A DNA stretch of 39,848 nucleotides from Solirubrobacterales bacterium (GCA_013815355.1 JACDGG010000007.1:1-39848); one strand, 5' to 3'. Shown: positions 30,556 to 39,848, counted from the first letter of the stretch. Numbers and translations are program-made. The notes: generated from the letters alone by a model not told the origin.

Positions 30556-31601
30556 GCCGCCGCCTGTGCCTCCAGACGGCGGCGCTTCTCATCGCCCTGC
30601 AGCGCGTCGGTGAGCTCGTCGAGCTCGCCTTCGAGCACCTGGTCGAGGTTATGCACGGTGAACTTGATGCGATGGTCGGTGACGCGCCGCTCGCCGTAGT
30701 TGTAGGTGCGAATCTTCTCCGCGCGATCGCCCGTGCCGACCTGCGAGCGCCGGTCGGCCGCCAGCTCGGCCTGCTGTTCGGCGAGCGCCCGCTCGTAGAG
30801 GCGCGCGCGCAGCACGCGCAGCGCGCGCTCGCGGTTCTGCAGCTGGGACTTCTCGTCCTGCATCGAGACGACGATGCCGCTCGGCTTGTGCGTTATGCGC
30901 ACGGCCGAGTCGGTCGTGTTGACCGACTGCCCGCCCGGGCCCGAGGAGCGGTAGACGTCGATCTGCAGGTCATTGGCCTCGATCTGCACGTCGACGTCCT
31001 CGGCCTCGGGCAGCACCGCGACGGTCGCGGTGGAGGTGTGGATGCGGCCCTGGGACTCGGTCTGGGGAACGCGCTGCACGCGGTGGGTGCCGCCCTCGAA
31101 CTTGAACACCGAGTAGGCGCCGTCACCCTTGACGGCGAAGGTGTACTTGCCCTCGCTCGTCTCCAGGGGCTCGGCGGTCCAGCCGCGTCGCTCGGCGTAG
31201 CGCGTGAGCATGCGGTAGAGGTCTCCCGCCCACAGCCCGGCCTCGTCTCCCCCGGCGCCGCCCTGGATTTCGACGATCACGCTCTTCTCGTCGTTGGGGT
31301 CGCGCTCGACCATCGCCAGACGGATCTCCTCCTCGACCTCCTCGATGCGCGCGCGTGCGCTGCCCAGTTCCTCGCGCAGCTCTGCGTCCTCCCCCATCTC
31401 CGCGAGCAGTTCTTCGGCGCCCGCGGCGTCGTCGGAGGCGTGGCGCCAGCTCGCCGCGAGCTTGGCAGCGGGCTCGAGCTGGCTGTAGGCGCGCCCGACC
31501 GCCGCATAGCGTTCGCGGTCGGAGATCACCTCGGCATCGGTCATCTGCTCGCCGAGCTCGGCGAAGCGCGACTCGATCTGCTTGACGAGCTCTTCGATCA
31601 T
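30552..31601 (-). CDS. prfA: Peptide chain release factor 1
   Basis: QGGAGGDEAGLWAGDLYRML...HRVQRVPQTESQGRIHTSTATVAVLPE...SSGPGGQSVNTTDSAVRITHKPSGIVVSMQDEKSQ. Confidence 0.98.
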   Translation of the reverse strand: MIEELVKQIESRFAELGEQMTDAEVISDRERYAAVGRAYSQLEPAAKLAASWRHASDDAAGAEELLAEMGEDAELREELGSARARIEEVEEEIRLAMVERDPNDEKSVIVEIQGGAGGDEAGLWAGDLYRMLTRYAERRGWTAEPLETSEGKYTFAVKGDGAYSVFKFEGGTHRVQRVPQTESQGRIHTSTATVAVLPEAEDVDVQIEANDLQIDVYRSSGPGGQSVNTTDSAVRITHKPSGIVVSMQDEKSQLQNRERALRVLRARLYERALAEQQAELAADRRSQVGTGDRAEKIRTYNYGERRVTDHRIKFTVHNLDQVLEGELDELTDALQGDEKRRRLEAQAAA

Positions 31602-31641
31602 GCGGCCAGTCTAAGCGGCCGCGGCCGCGCGCCGGCCGGCG

Positions 31642-32193
31642 TCAGGCGGCGAGCTCGTGCGGAGCCGCGAGCTCGAGTAGCTCGTCGAGCATCGCCGAGA
31701 GCTCCTCGACGGCCTCGCGCTCGCGTGGCAGCCCACTCTCATCGAGTGCCTCCTCGGCTTGACCGATCGGCAGCTCGCGGTCGACGACGCGCGCCCCGAT
31801 CGCGCCCAGCACCTTGCGCGTCTCGGCCTGCGCCCAGACCGCGCCGAACAGTCCCGTGCTGGCGCCGAGAACGGCTGCCGGCTTGCCGCGCAGCGGCGTG
31901 TCGGCCACAGGCCGCGAGACCCAGTCGAGCGCGTTCTTGAGCACGCCCGGAATCGAGGAGTTGTACTCGGGCGTCGCCACGAGCACCGCGTCGGCCTCGG
32001 CGATCGCCACCTTCAATGCGGCGACCGCCGGCGGCGTGGAGTGCTCGCCGTCCTCGTTGAACGGCGGGATCGCCGCCAGCTCGTCGAAGAGGACGAGCTC
32101 CACCCCGGACGGCAGCAGCCCGCGCGCCCCGGCGAGCAGCCGGGCGTTGTAGGAGTCATGGCGCAGGCTGCCCGCCAGTCCGAGGACGCGCAT
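31642..32193 (-). CDS. NADPH-dependent FMN reductase family
   Basis: MRVLGLAGSLRHDSYNARLLAGARGLL...ADAVLVATPEYNSSIPGVLKNALDWVSRP. Confidence 0.9.
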   Translation of the reverse strand: MRVLGLAGSLRHDSYNARLLAGARGLLPSGVELVLFDELAAIPPFNEDGEHSTPPAVAALKVAIAEADAVLVATPEYNSSIPGVLKNALDWVSRPVADTPLRGKPAAVLGASTGLFGAVWAQAETRKVLGAIGARVVDRELPIGQAEEALDESGLPREREAVEELSAMLDELLELAAPHELAA

Positions 32194-32198
32194 CTCGC

Positions 32199-32750
32199 TT
32201 ACGCCTCCTTCGCGAGCTCGAGGGAGACCTCGAGCTTGACGTCGTTGTCCAGCGCGAAGCCGCCTTTGGGCAGCGGCGCATTCCACTCCAAGCCGAACTC
32301 GCGCCGGTCGATGACGACCTCCAGCTCGACGCCGAGCTTATCGTTGCCGGCGATGTCGACGTGCGGTCCTGAGATGCTGCCGCGCGCGGTCACGCGGTGG
32401 GTGTGGCCCTTGATCGTGAGATCGCCCTCGACCTCGATCGTGCCATCCTCGCCGAGCGTCAGATCCTGCGAGACGAAGCTGATGCGGGGGTGATTTGCGC
32501 TGTCGAAGAAGTCGGGCGACTTCAAATGACCGGCGAGGTTCTCGTCCTTGACGACGATCGAGTCGACCTCGACTGAGCCCTCCAGGCGGGGCGTGCCGTC
32601 CTCGGCGGCCCTCAGCGAGCCGCTGTAGTCCTCGAAGCGGCCGCGGAACGTCGAGACGACCATGTGCTTGACCGCGAAGCCGACGTGGGAGTGGATGGTG
32701 TCGATCTGCCAGGTGCCGATGGCGATCGGCTGAGTGGTTGCTGTGCTCAT
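32199..32750 (-). CDS. YceI-family protein
   Basis: GTWQIDTIHSHVGFAVKHMVVSTFRGRFEDYSGSLRAAEDG...; start at MSTATTQPIAIG. Confidence 0.92.
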   Translation of the reverse strand: MSTATTQPIAIGTWQIDTIHSHVGFAVKHMVVSTFRGRFEDYSGSLRAAEDGTPRLEGSVEVDSIVVKDENLAGHLKSPDFFDSANHPRISFVSQDLTLGEDGTIEVEGDLTIKGHTHRVTARGSISGPHVDIAGNDKLGVELEVVIDRREFGLEWNAPLPKGGFALDNDVKLEVSLELAKEA

Positions 32751-32775
32751 CGTGAGCTCCTCGTCGTAGATGTTT

Positions 32776-32834
32776 CGGACCGCAGTCCGTTTGTACCCGG
32801 AACGCAGGATAACACACAACCGGACCACGGTCCG
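32776..32834. promoter_or_regulatory. Twin palindromic operator between divergent YceI and TetR genes
   Basis: CGGAC-CGCA-GTCCG (32776-32789) and CGGAC-CACG-GTCCG (32821-32834), both followed by TTT; centres 45 bp apart. Confidence 0.8.
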
Positions 32835-32852
32835 TTTAGTACACTCCTGCAC

Positions 32853-33479
32853 ATGGACACACAACCGGGCCTGCCGATGTTCGATCTGCCGCTGCTCGAG
32901 GAGACGCCGATCGCCCGCGCCGATGCGACGCGCAACCGCGCCCGCATCCTGGCGGCGGCCGAGCGTTTGTTCGCTGCCCGCGGCGCCGCCTGCGTCTCGA
33001 TGGACGAGGTGGCCGAGGCGGCCGGCGTCGGCAAGGGCACGCTGTTTCGCCGGTTCGGCTCGCGGGCCGCGCTCGCGCTCGCGCTGCTCTCAGAGCACGA
33101 GAGCTGCTTTCAGGAATCGTTTATCCGCGGCGAGCCCCCGCTCGGGCCGGGCGCCTGCCCGACCGACCGCATGAGCGCCTTCGGGGAAGCGCGGCTGGAT
33201 CTGCTCGACGAGCATGCAGAAGTGCTCGCCGCCGCCGAGGTCGGCCCCGCGCGCTTCTCCTCCCCTCCCTACGCGGTCCACCGCCTGCACCTGACGCTGC
33301 TCCTGCGCGAGGCCGATCCGGACTGCGACGCGGAGTACATCGCCGAGGTCCTCCTCGCGAGCCTCGGCAGCGACGTGTTCATGTATCTGCGCGAGGGCCG
33401 GGGCCTGTCGCTCGAGCAGCTGAAGTCCGGCTGGCGCCAGCTCGTGCAGCGGGTCGTGCCCGCCGCCGCAGTGAGCTAG
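32853..33479 (+). CDS. TetR/AcrR-family transcriptional regulator
   Basis: ADATRNRARILAAAERLFAARGAACVSMDEVAEAAGVGKGTLFRRFGSRAALALALL; ATG at 32853. Confidence 0.92.
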   Translation: MDTQPGLPMFDLPLLEETPIARADATRNRARILAAAERLFAARGAACVSMDEVAEAAGVGKGTLFRRFGSRAALALALLSEHESCFQESFIRGEPPLGPGACPTDRMSAFGEARLDLLDEHAEVLAAAEVGPARFSSPPYAVHRLHLTLLLREADPDCDAEYIAEVLLASLGSDVFMYLREGRGLSLEQLKSGWRQLVQRVVPAAAVS

Positions 33480-33481
33480 AG

Positions 33482-34630
33482 CTAGGCCACGACCTCGACG
33501 CCGACGAGGTCGGCCGCCGAGAGATCGCCCGGAGTCTCCAGGGCGAGCACCGCCTCGAGCGCCGCGATCGAGACCTCGAGCTGTGCGAGATCGGGCTCGC
33601 GCGTGGTCAGTAGCTGCAGCTTCAGGCCCGGCCACATCACGGCACGCACCCACGGGCGGCTGCGGTTGCGCCCGGCGAACTTGATCAGCTCGAAGGAAAT
33701 ACCCGCGATCAGCGGCACGCCGAGGATGCGCGTCGCCATCAGCCAGTACCAGGCCGGCAGGCCGATCGGCGCGAACACGAAGATCGCGACGATCATTACC
33801 ACCAGCAGGAAGCTCGTGCCACAGCGCGGGTGCAGGCGCGAGAAGCGCTGTGCGTTCACCGGCGTAAGCGGCAGCCCGGCCTCATAGCAGGAGATCGTCT
33901 TGTGCTCGGCGCCGTGGTACTCGAACACGCGGCGCAGATCGCGCACGCGTGAGAGCAGCAGCATGTAACCGAGGAAGATGCTCGTGCGCACGACGCCCTC
34001 GACGAGCCAGAACAGGAACGAGGAGCCGAGCTGATGCTTGATCAGGCTTGTCAGGCCCACCGGGATCAAAAAGAACAGCACGATCGCGAGCACGAGCGCC
34101 ACGATCACGGTGCCGGCCCACACCACACGCGGTATCTCCTGCGCCTCGGCGGCGGCGCCCTCGTCGCCATCCTTCTGCTCCTCCGGCGGAAGCTGCGCGT
34201 TGGCGGAGACCTCAAGCGCGCGAAACCCGATCGCCATCGAGCCGCCGAGCGCGACCACGCCGCGGATGATCGGCAGGCGCAGCACGCGGTGGCGCTTCAT
34301 GGCGGAGTCCAGCGGGAACGTGCTGAGCTCGATCTCGCCTTCGGCGGCCTGCTCGGGCGAGAGCTCGCCGTCGCTGAGCTGCTCGGGGCTCGGCTTGCGC
34401 ACCGCGACCGCCCAGTTGGCGACGCCGCGCATCATCACGCCCTCGAGCACGGCCTGACCGCCGACGGGAGCGTCGCGCTGGGCGTTCAGCTCCCCGTCGG
34501 CGCCGGCTTGCACGAGTGGCGCGGTATCGGGCTCGCTCGTGGCGACACCCGCCTGCAGCGGTGCAACGGTCGGCGACGCCGGGCTCATCGCGGCTGGCGT
34601 CGGTGAACCCGCGGCCAGTCGCGTGGACAT
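33482..34630 (-). CDS. DUF1385 membrane protein
   Basis: VGGQAVLEGVMMRGVANWAVAVRKP...FEYHGAEHKTISCYEAG...SRLHPRCGTSFLLVVMIV. Confidence 0.9.
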   Translation of the reverse strand: MSTRLAAGSPTPAAMSPASPTVAPLQAGVATSEPDTAPLVQAGADGELNAQRDAPVGGQAVLEGVMMRGVANWAVAVRKPSPEQLSDGELSPEQAAEGEIELSTFPLDSAMKRHRVLRLPIIRGVVALGGSMAIGFRALEVSANAQLPPEEQKDGDEGAAAEAQEIPRVVWAGTVIVALVLAIVLFFLIPVGLTSLIKHQLGSSFLFWLVEGVVRTSIFLGYMLLLSRVRDLRRVFEYHGAEHKTISCYEAGLPLTPVNAQRFSRLHPRCGTSFLLVVMIVAIFVFAPIGLPAWYWLMATRILGVPLIAGISFELIKFAGRNRSRPWVRAVMWPGLKLQLLTTREPDLAQLEVSIAALEAVLALETPGDLSAADLVGVEVVA

Positions 34631-34634
34631 CGAG

Positions 34635-34868
34635 CTACTGCGCGGACCGGGCTTGTGCTGTGTGCAGACGACCCTTGGCGACTCTGCGCTGGAAGCGCTC
34701 GACGCGGCCGCCCGTGTCCATCAGCTTCTGCTTGCCGGTGTAGAACGGGTGACAGTTCGAGCAGACCTCGACATGCAGCTCGTCCTTGGTGGCCCGGGTC
34801 ATGAACTCGTTGCCACAGGTGCAGCGCACGTGGGCTGCGGCGTATGTGGGATGGATCTTGGTCTTCAT
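34635..34868 (-). CDS. rpmE: 50S ribosomal protein L31 (zinc-binding form)
   Basis: [62 protein letters not shown]. Confidence 0.97.
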   Translation of the reverse strand: MKTKIHPTYAAAHVRCTCGNEFMTRATKDELHVEVCSNCHPFYTGKQKLMDTGGRVERFQRRVAKGRLHTAQARSAQ

Positions 34869-34944
34869 CGTTCGATCATTCTAGCGGCATACCCCAGCCC
34901 CCTGTGGCGGGAGCCGGCATCCGTGCATGCTCCGAACGCGCGGA

Positions 34945-35490
34945 TCAGGCGCTCGGCGCAGGCGGCGAGCCGGCAGTGGAGCCGGTGGTGGGAGCTTCGG
35001 TTTCAGGCTGTTCGCAGCGCTTTGTGCGCTGGATGCTCGTGGCCAGCAGCCGGCCCTTGCCGTTGAGCCAGCGGTAGCGCACCACCCCGCGGTAGAAGGC
35101 CGGCCCAGCGAGGTTCGTGACCTGCTTGAGGTAGCGGTAGCTCTTGACCCCGGGCGCCGATCCGCGCCAGACGCCGAGGCCGGGGGCGATGACCGTGTGG
35201 TAGGCGATGTCGCCGGGCATGCGCTCGATCACGTCGATGCGCATCTCCATCCGTGCGCTGCCGGGGATGCCCGCCATTTCGCCGGCGAAGGTGGCCGAGC
35301 GTTCGGCCTGTTCGCCTTCGTTCATGCACTGCTCGAGGGTCGCGGTGACGCCCGTCTTCGGGGTGCCCGCAGCCGCACTGAGCGACGGGAGCAGCGCTGC
35401 CGGGCAGAGCGCGCAGAGCACGCCGAGCAGCATGGTCCTCGCGGGTAGGTGCAAAGGGTGGACACTCATCACAACCCCATAACACTGCAA
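34945..35490 (-). CDS. Secreted hypothetical protein
   Basis: Signal-peptide-like N-terminus MLLGVLCALCPAALLPSLSAAAG; no recognised domain. Confidence 0.6.
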   Translation of the reverse strand: MQCYGVVMSVHPLHLPARTMLLGVLCALCPAALLPSLSAAAGTPKTGVTATLEQCMNEGEQAERSATFAGEMAGIPGSARMEMRIDVIERMPGDIAYHTVIAPGLGVWRGSAPGVKSYRYLKQVTNLAGPAFYRGVVRYRWLNGKGRLLATSIQRTKRCEQPETEAPTTGSTAGSPPAPSA

Positions 35491-35541
35491 ATGCGCCGAG
35501 GTTTCGCGACGCGGTGTTTCTGTCTGGCGTTTCGGCGGCGC

Positions 35542-37296
35542 TCAGGTGATTTGGTAGAGCGGCCCATCGCCGCCCTCGGGCGTCGTCAGGCGCCCGCCCT
35601 TGGCCGTGATCGCCCCGCACTGCACGCAGTTGGTGTAGTTGACGATCACGTCGACATCCCCTGATTGATCCCCACCCTCCCCGTCGTCGGGGATCTCATA
35701 GACCCCGGCGGGACACATCCAGCGCCATGTCTCTGCGATCTCTCGCGGTACGTGTTTCTGAACGCGGATGTGGTTGGGCGCATCATCGCGGGTCGCGTTG
35801 CCGGTGATGAAGACCGAGGAGAGCTTGTCGAAGGTGTACTTGCCGTCGGGCTTGGGATAGCCCTCCTTGGTCTTGCCGATGAACATGCCCCTGGCGTCGT
35901 TGCGGTGCCAGGAGAGCCGGCCGGGGGGCAGCTTGCCTTTCGTCGCGATCGCGAGGTTGACAAGCGGCGCGCCGAGCACGAAGCCTTTCTGGAAGGGCTG
36001 GCGCGTGTTGCGCTCCTGGTAGAGCTCCTTGCCGACACACGACTCTTCGATCGCCTGTTCGTAGGACTCGAAGGAGGACTCCCCGCGCACGAGCGCCGCG
36101 TAGATCGACTCGGCCGCCAGCTTGCCCGACATCACGGAGTGGTGCACGCCCTTCAGCGCGACCGTGTCGACCATGCCGGCGGCGTCTCCGACCAGCACCG
36201 CGCCGGGCATCGAGAGCTTCGGCATCGACCAGAATCCTCCGCCGGGAAGCGCCTTGGCGCCCCAGGCGACGCGCTCGCCACCCTCGAGGATGCCTTTCAC
36301 GAGCGGGTGCATCTTGAACTGCTGCAGCAGGTCGTGTGCGGAGGTCGTGGCGTCGGCGTACTCGAGATCGATCACGAAGCCGATGCTGACGAGGTCCTCG
36401 CCGGTCTTCTCGTCCTTCATCGGATACAGCCACGTGCCGCCGATCTGCCCGTACTTTGCCGACAGCTTCAGCGGCCACGGCCCGATCGTGTGGATCACGC
36501 GATCGAGGGGCGTTGAGACCTTCCAGACCTCCTTGACGCCGAGCTCCCAGACCTGCGGTTCGCGACCGTCGGCAAGGTCGAACTCCTTGATCGCCGCGCC
36601 GGTGATGTGTCCCCAGCAGCCCTCGGCGAGCACGGTGGCGTGCGCCTTGATGTCGGTGCCCGGCTCGAAGTTTCCGAGCGGCTGGCCGTCCTTGCCGCGC
36701 CCCTTGTCGCCGGAGCGCACGCCCACGACGCGACCGTCCTCGACGATCAGCTGCGTCGCCGATGTCTCGGTGAGCACGTAGGCGCCGCGCTCTTCGGCCT
36801 GGCGCTGCTGGAAGCGCGCCATCGAGGAGACAGAGATCACCTCGTTGCCGTGGTTCTTGAAGTTGGGTGGCGTCGGGATGCGGATCTTCGTCCTGGCCGA
36901 GGGCGTCATGTAGACCGCCTCCTTGGTGACCTCGCCGTAGGCAAAGCCCTCCTTGCGCCAGTCCTCGCGGCTCAGCTCAGGAAACAGCTCCTGCAGCGGG
37001 CCAGGGCGCATGACCGCGCCTGAGAGGTTGTGTCCGCCGCAGGTCTTCGCCTTCTCGATGACCGCCACGGGCACTTCCCCGAGGCGCTCCATCGTCTCGG
37101 GATCCTCGCCCAGCAGCTGCAGCAGACGGTTGGCGCAGGACAGTCCGGCGGTGCCGCCGCCGACAATCGCGACGCCGACCTCGATCAACTCGTCCTCGGC
37201 GTCGAGGCCGCGCTTGATGAACTCCTTGCGCGAGTCGACCGGTGGCGGGAAGGCCGCGGGCGCGACCTTCCCCTCTGCGGAGCCGTTACTGGACAT
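35542..37296 (-). CDS. Electron transfer flavoprotein-ubiquinone oxidoreductase-like FAD protein
   Basis: VAIVGGGTAGLSCANRL...KTCGGHNLSGAVMRPGPLQELFPE...VLVGDAAGMVDTVALKGVHHSVMSGKLAAESI...CPAGVYEI...NCVQCGAITAKGGRLTTPEGGDGPLYQ. Confidence 0.88.
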   Translation of the reverse strand: MSSNGSAEGKVAPAAFPPPVDSRKEFIKRGLDAEDELIEVGVAIVGGGTAGLSCANRLLQLLGEDPETMERLGEVPVAVIEKAKTCGGHNLSGAVMRPGPLQELFPELSREDWRKEGFAYGEVTKEAVYMTPSARTKIRIPTPPNFKNHGNEVISVSSMARFQQRQAEERGAYVLTETSATQLIVEDGRVVGVRSGDKGRGKDGQPLGNFEPGTDIKAHATVLAEGCWGHITGAAIKEFDLADGREPQVWELGVKEVWKVSTPLDRVIHTIGPWPLKLSAKYGQIGGTWLYPMKDEKTGEDLVSIGFVIDLEYADATTSAHDLLQQFKMHPLVKGILEGGERVAWGAKALPGGGFWSMPKLSMPGAVLVGDAAGMVDTVALKGVHHSVMSGKLAAESIYAALVRGESSFESYEQAIEESCVGKELYQERNTRQPFQKGFVLGAPLVNLAIATKGKLPPGRLSWHRNDARGMFIGKTKEGYPKPDGKYTFDKLSSVFITGNATRDDAPNHIRVQKHVPREIAETWRWMCPAGVYEIPDDGEGGDQSGDVDVIVNYTNCVQCGAITAKGGRLTTPEGGDGPLYQIT

Positions 37297-37357
37297 CGCC
37301 AGACCTCCTGCGCTCGGTGGGCCGATTCAGTGCGGGTGCAGCGGCTCCCCTCATCCT

Positions 37358-38338
37358 CTAGCTGCCCTTCTTCGCCTTCACAGCCTCAGTGAGCTTGGGA
37401 AGGATCTTGTTGAGGTCTCCGACGATGCCGAGGTCGGAGAATTCGAAGATCGGCGCGTTCGCATCCTTGTTGATCGCGACGATGTTCTCCGAGGCCTGCA
37501 TGCCGACCTTGTGCTGGATCGCGCCCGAGATGCCGGCCGCGAGATACAGCTTCGGAGCGACCGTCTTGCCCGTCTGGCCGATCTGCGCCGCGTAGGGGTA
37601 CCAGCCCGCATCGACGACCGCACGGGTCGCCGCGACGGCGCTGTTGCCGCCGAAGGCCTTGGCCAGATCCTCGGCGAGCTCGAAGCCCTCCGCCTTGCCG
37701 AGACCGCGACCGCCCGCGATCAGGATGTTCGCGCCCTCGATGTCGACGTCGGCGCCGCGCTGTTCTCCGCGCGTGAGCATCGTCGCCTGCGAGGCGTGCG
37801 CGCTCAGCTCGAAGCTGAGCTGCTCGACGGGAGCGTCCCCGCCACCGCTCTGCTTGATCTCAAACGCATTCAGCCGTCCGATGATGATGCCGACATCGGA
37901 GCGGTACTTGATCTCTGAGATCGCCGAGTCGCCGAGGATCGGGCGCTCTGCGATCAGCTCGCCGCCCTCCGCACGCACCGCCGTGATCTCCATCGCCACA
38001 CCGGCGCCGAGACGCGCCGCGAGACCCGCGCCGATCTCGAAGCCGAGCAGTCCGCCGCCGAACAGCGCGTAGGAGTAGCCGCCGTCGGTGATCGCCTTGG
38101 CCATCGCGTCGACCAGCGGCTGGGCCAGGCCCTCGGGACCCTCGGCGACGAGCACCTTCTTGGCGCCGTAGTTGCCGAGCGAGGCGGCCAGATCCTGCGA
38201 GACGTTCTCGCCGAGCAGGATCGCGTGGGCCTCGCCGCCCAGTTCGGCGGCGAGCTTGGCGCCCTCGGAGACGGCGCCAAGCGAGTTCTTGTTGATCGCG
38301 CCGTCGTAGTGCAGCGCGTAAACCAGGATGTTCGCCAT
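37358..38338 (-). CDS. etfA: Electron transfer flavoprotein alpha subunit
   Basis: [106 protein letters not shown]. Confidence 0.97.
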   Translation of the reverse strand: MANILVYALHYDGAINKNSLGAVSEGAKLAAELGGEAHAILLGENVSQDLAASLGNYGAKKVLVAEGPEGLAQPLVDAMAKAITDGGYSYALFGGGLLGFEIGAGLAARLGAGVAMEITAVRAEGGELIAERPILGDSAISEIKYRSDVGIIIGRLNAFEIKQSGGGDAPVEQLSFELSAHASQATMLTRGEQRGADVDIEGANILIAGGRGLGKAEGFELAEDLAKAFGGNSAVAATRAVVDAGWYPYAAQIGQTGKTVAPKLYLAAGISGAIQHKVGMQASENIVAINKDANAPIFEFSDLGIVGDLNKILPKLTEAVKAKKGS

Positions 38339-38339
38339 C

Positions 38340-39131
38340 TCAGATCAGCTTCCTCTCGTCGAGCCAGGCGATGATTTTTTCGACCGTCTCGCCGGTGTCC
38401 TCGTCCTCGATGATCTCGCCGGCGGCCTTCGCCGGCGGCGCCTTCGCGGCGACCCACTGCGCGGCGGAGTTCTCGCCACCGACCTTCGAGGCGTCGATCT
38501 CCGCGTCGGCGGCCGTGATGCTGTCGAGCGGCTTCTTCTTGGCGCCCATGATCGCCTTCAGCGACGGGTAGCGCGGCTCGTTGATCGCGTCACCAACCGA
38601 GATCACGGCGGGCAGCTTGATCTGGACCGTGTCGTAGCCGTACTCGGCCTGACGCTCGCAACGCAGCGCGTCGGACTCGACGTCCATCTTGATCACCTGC
38701 GTCAGCGAGGGCATGCCCAGGTGCTCGGCCACAACCGCGCCGATCGTGTAGCACTCGCCGTCGTCTGACTGCTGGCCGAGCAGCACCAGGTCGGGGCTCT
38801 CGCGCTGCAGTGTCTTTGCCAGCGCGTAGCCGGTGGCCGCCACGTCGGAGCCGGCGACGACGGCGTCTGAGAGGTGCACAGAGCGGTCCGCGCCCAGCGA
38901 GACGGCCTTGTGCAGCGCGCGCACTGCGCTTTCGGGGCCCATCGTCACGGCGACGATCTCCTCGACGGGCACCGCGCCGCCCTCCTTGATCTGCATCGCA
39001 GCCTCGATGGCGTGCGTGTCATACGGGTTGAGGTTCTTCTCCCCGCTGCGGTCCATACGCCCCGTCGATGGGTCGATCCGCTTCTCGACGGCGGCGTCCG
39101 GGACCTCCTTCACCAGGACGCATATCTTCAT
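38340..39131 (-). CDS. etfB: Electron transfer flavoprotein beta subunit
   Basis: MKICVLVKEVPDAAVEKRIDPSTGRMDR...LNPYDTHAIEAAMQIKE...PDLVLLGQQSDDGECYTIGAVVAEHLGMPSLTQV. Confidence 0.96.
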   Translation of the reverse strand: MKICVLVKEVPDAAVEKRIDPSTGRMDRSGEKNLNPYDTHAIEAAMQIKEGGAVPVEEIVAVTMGPESAVRALHKAVSLGADRSVHLSDAVVAGSDVAATGYALAKTLQRESPDLVLLGQQSDDGECYTIGAVVAEHLGMPSLTQVIKMDVESDALRCERQAEYGYDTVQIKLPAVISVGDAINEPRYPSLKAIMGAKKKPLDSITAADAEIDASKVGGENSAAQWVAAKAPPAKAAGEIIEDEDTGETVEKIIAWLDERKLI

Positions 39132-39185
39132 GTCTTCAGGCTTCTCCTTGGGGTCTGTTGAGTGCGATCCTACCGCTTTCAGCGG

Positions 39186-39204
39186 TTGACTGACGAGTCA
39201 ATCA
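39186..39204. promoter_or_regulatory. FadR-like palindromic operator upstream of etfBA (putative)
   Basis: TTGACT-GACG-AGTCAA (39186-39201, perfect 6-4-6) within TGACTGAC-GA-GTCAATCA (39187-39204, 7/8 half-site match); about 55 bp upstream of etfB. Confidence 0.5.
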
Positions 39205-39633
39205 GCTGATCGGCGCGCGTCCGCCGGTGGCGCCGCGGATGAAGTCCACGATCGCCTGCGTGGGCGCACCGGGCGTGAACACCTCGGCTACGCCGAGACG
39301 CTTGAGCTCGGGGATGTCCTCTGCCGGGATCGTGCCGCCGACGGTGATCACGACGTCGTCGACGCCCTGCTCGTGCAACAGCTCCACGACGCGCGGCACG
39401 AGCGTCATGTGCGCGCCGGAGAGGATCGAGAGCCCGACCGCGTCGGCGTCCTCCTGGATCACCGTCTCGACGATCTGCTCGGGCGTCTGATGCAGGCCGG
39501 TGTAGATGACCTCCATGCCCGCGTCGCGCAGGGCGCGCGCGATGATCTTGGCGCCGCGGTCGTGGCCGTCCAGGCCAGGCTTGGCGACGACGACTCGAAT
39601 CTTGCTCCTGGTGCTTGCGGCGGTTGATGCCAT
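39202..39633 (-). CDS. Standalone B12-binding protein, methylmalonyl-CoA mutase C-terminal/small-subunit type
   Basis: [76 protein letters not shown]. Confidence 0.93.
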   Translation of the reverse strand: MASTAASTRSKIRVVVAKPGLDGHDRGAKIIARALRDAGMEVIYTGLHQTPEQIVETVIQEDADAVGLSILSGAHMTLVPRVVELLHEQGVDDVVITVGGTIPAEDIPELKRLGVAEVFTPGAPTQAIVDFIRGATGGRAPIS

Positions 39634-39848
39634 CAGCGCGACACGCTCTCTCGCTCGTTGGACTCTTCGCGGAAGCGACCGCGAGCGCGAACCTTACGCG
39701 CTCACCGCCGGCCTGGCCAGCAACGCAGCCGGACCGGGCGGGCTCCCGTCATCGCCGCCGCCGGCGCGATCCCTCACCGCCGCGACGGCGCGAGGCCCGC
39801 GATTGTAGGGTGCGCGGCGCCTGCGTGGCGATCCGCCCGGCCGAGCGC

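Overview
High-GC actinobacterial chromosomal window that looks like Thermoleophilia/Solirubrobacterales (lineage is inference). Most genes are on the minus strand. Core content: DUF58/MoxR, HPF, CtaG, a cluster of envelope-sugar genes around ahcY, a complete F1Fo ATP synthase operon (a-c-b-delta-alpha-gamma-beta-epsilon), cell-envelope glycosylation genes (PAP2, NodB deacetylase, a GT/pseudo-deacetylase fusion, a GT87-like mannosyltransferase, a WecA-like transferase), glyA, tsaC/prmC/prfA, a YceI/FMN-reductase/TetR locus, DUF1385/rpmE, and ETF-QO/etfA/etfB with a B12-binding protein. The main accessory feature is a ~3.05-kb segment (about 3627-6676). It is bounded by a 34-bp imperfect terminal inverted repeat (28/34, ungapped) and sits between the convergent genes ctaG and a sugar nucleotidyltransferase. 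It holds an IS1595-type transposase broken by an apparent 1-nt deletion, plus a cargo: XRE regulator, RHH-like protein, and an overlapping DUF3467-HicB-HicA-small-protein operon. Two riboswitches are readable by eye: SAH upstream of ahcY and ZTP upstream of glyA. Two operator-like palindromic sites are also visible: a twin TetR-type operator and a FadR-like site before etfBA. All family calls come from motif recognition; no database search was run.
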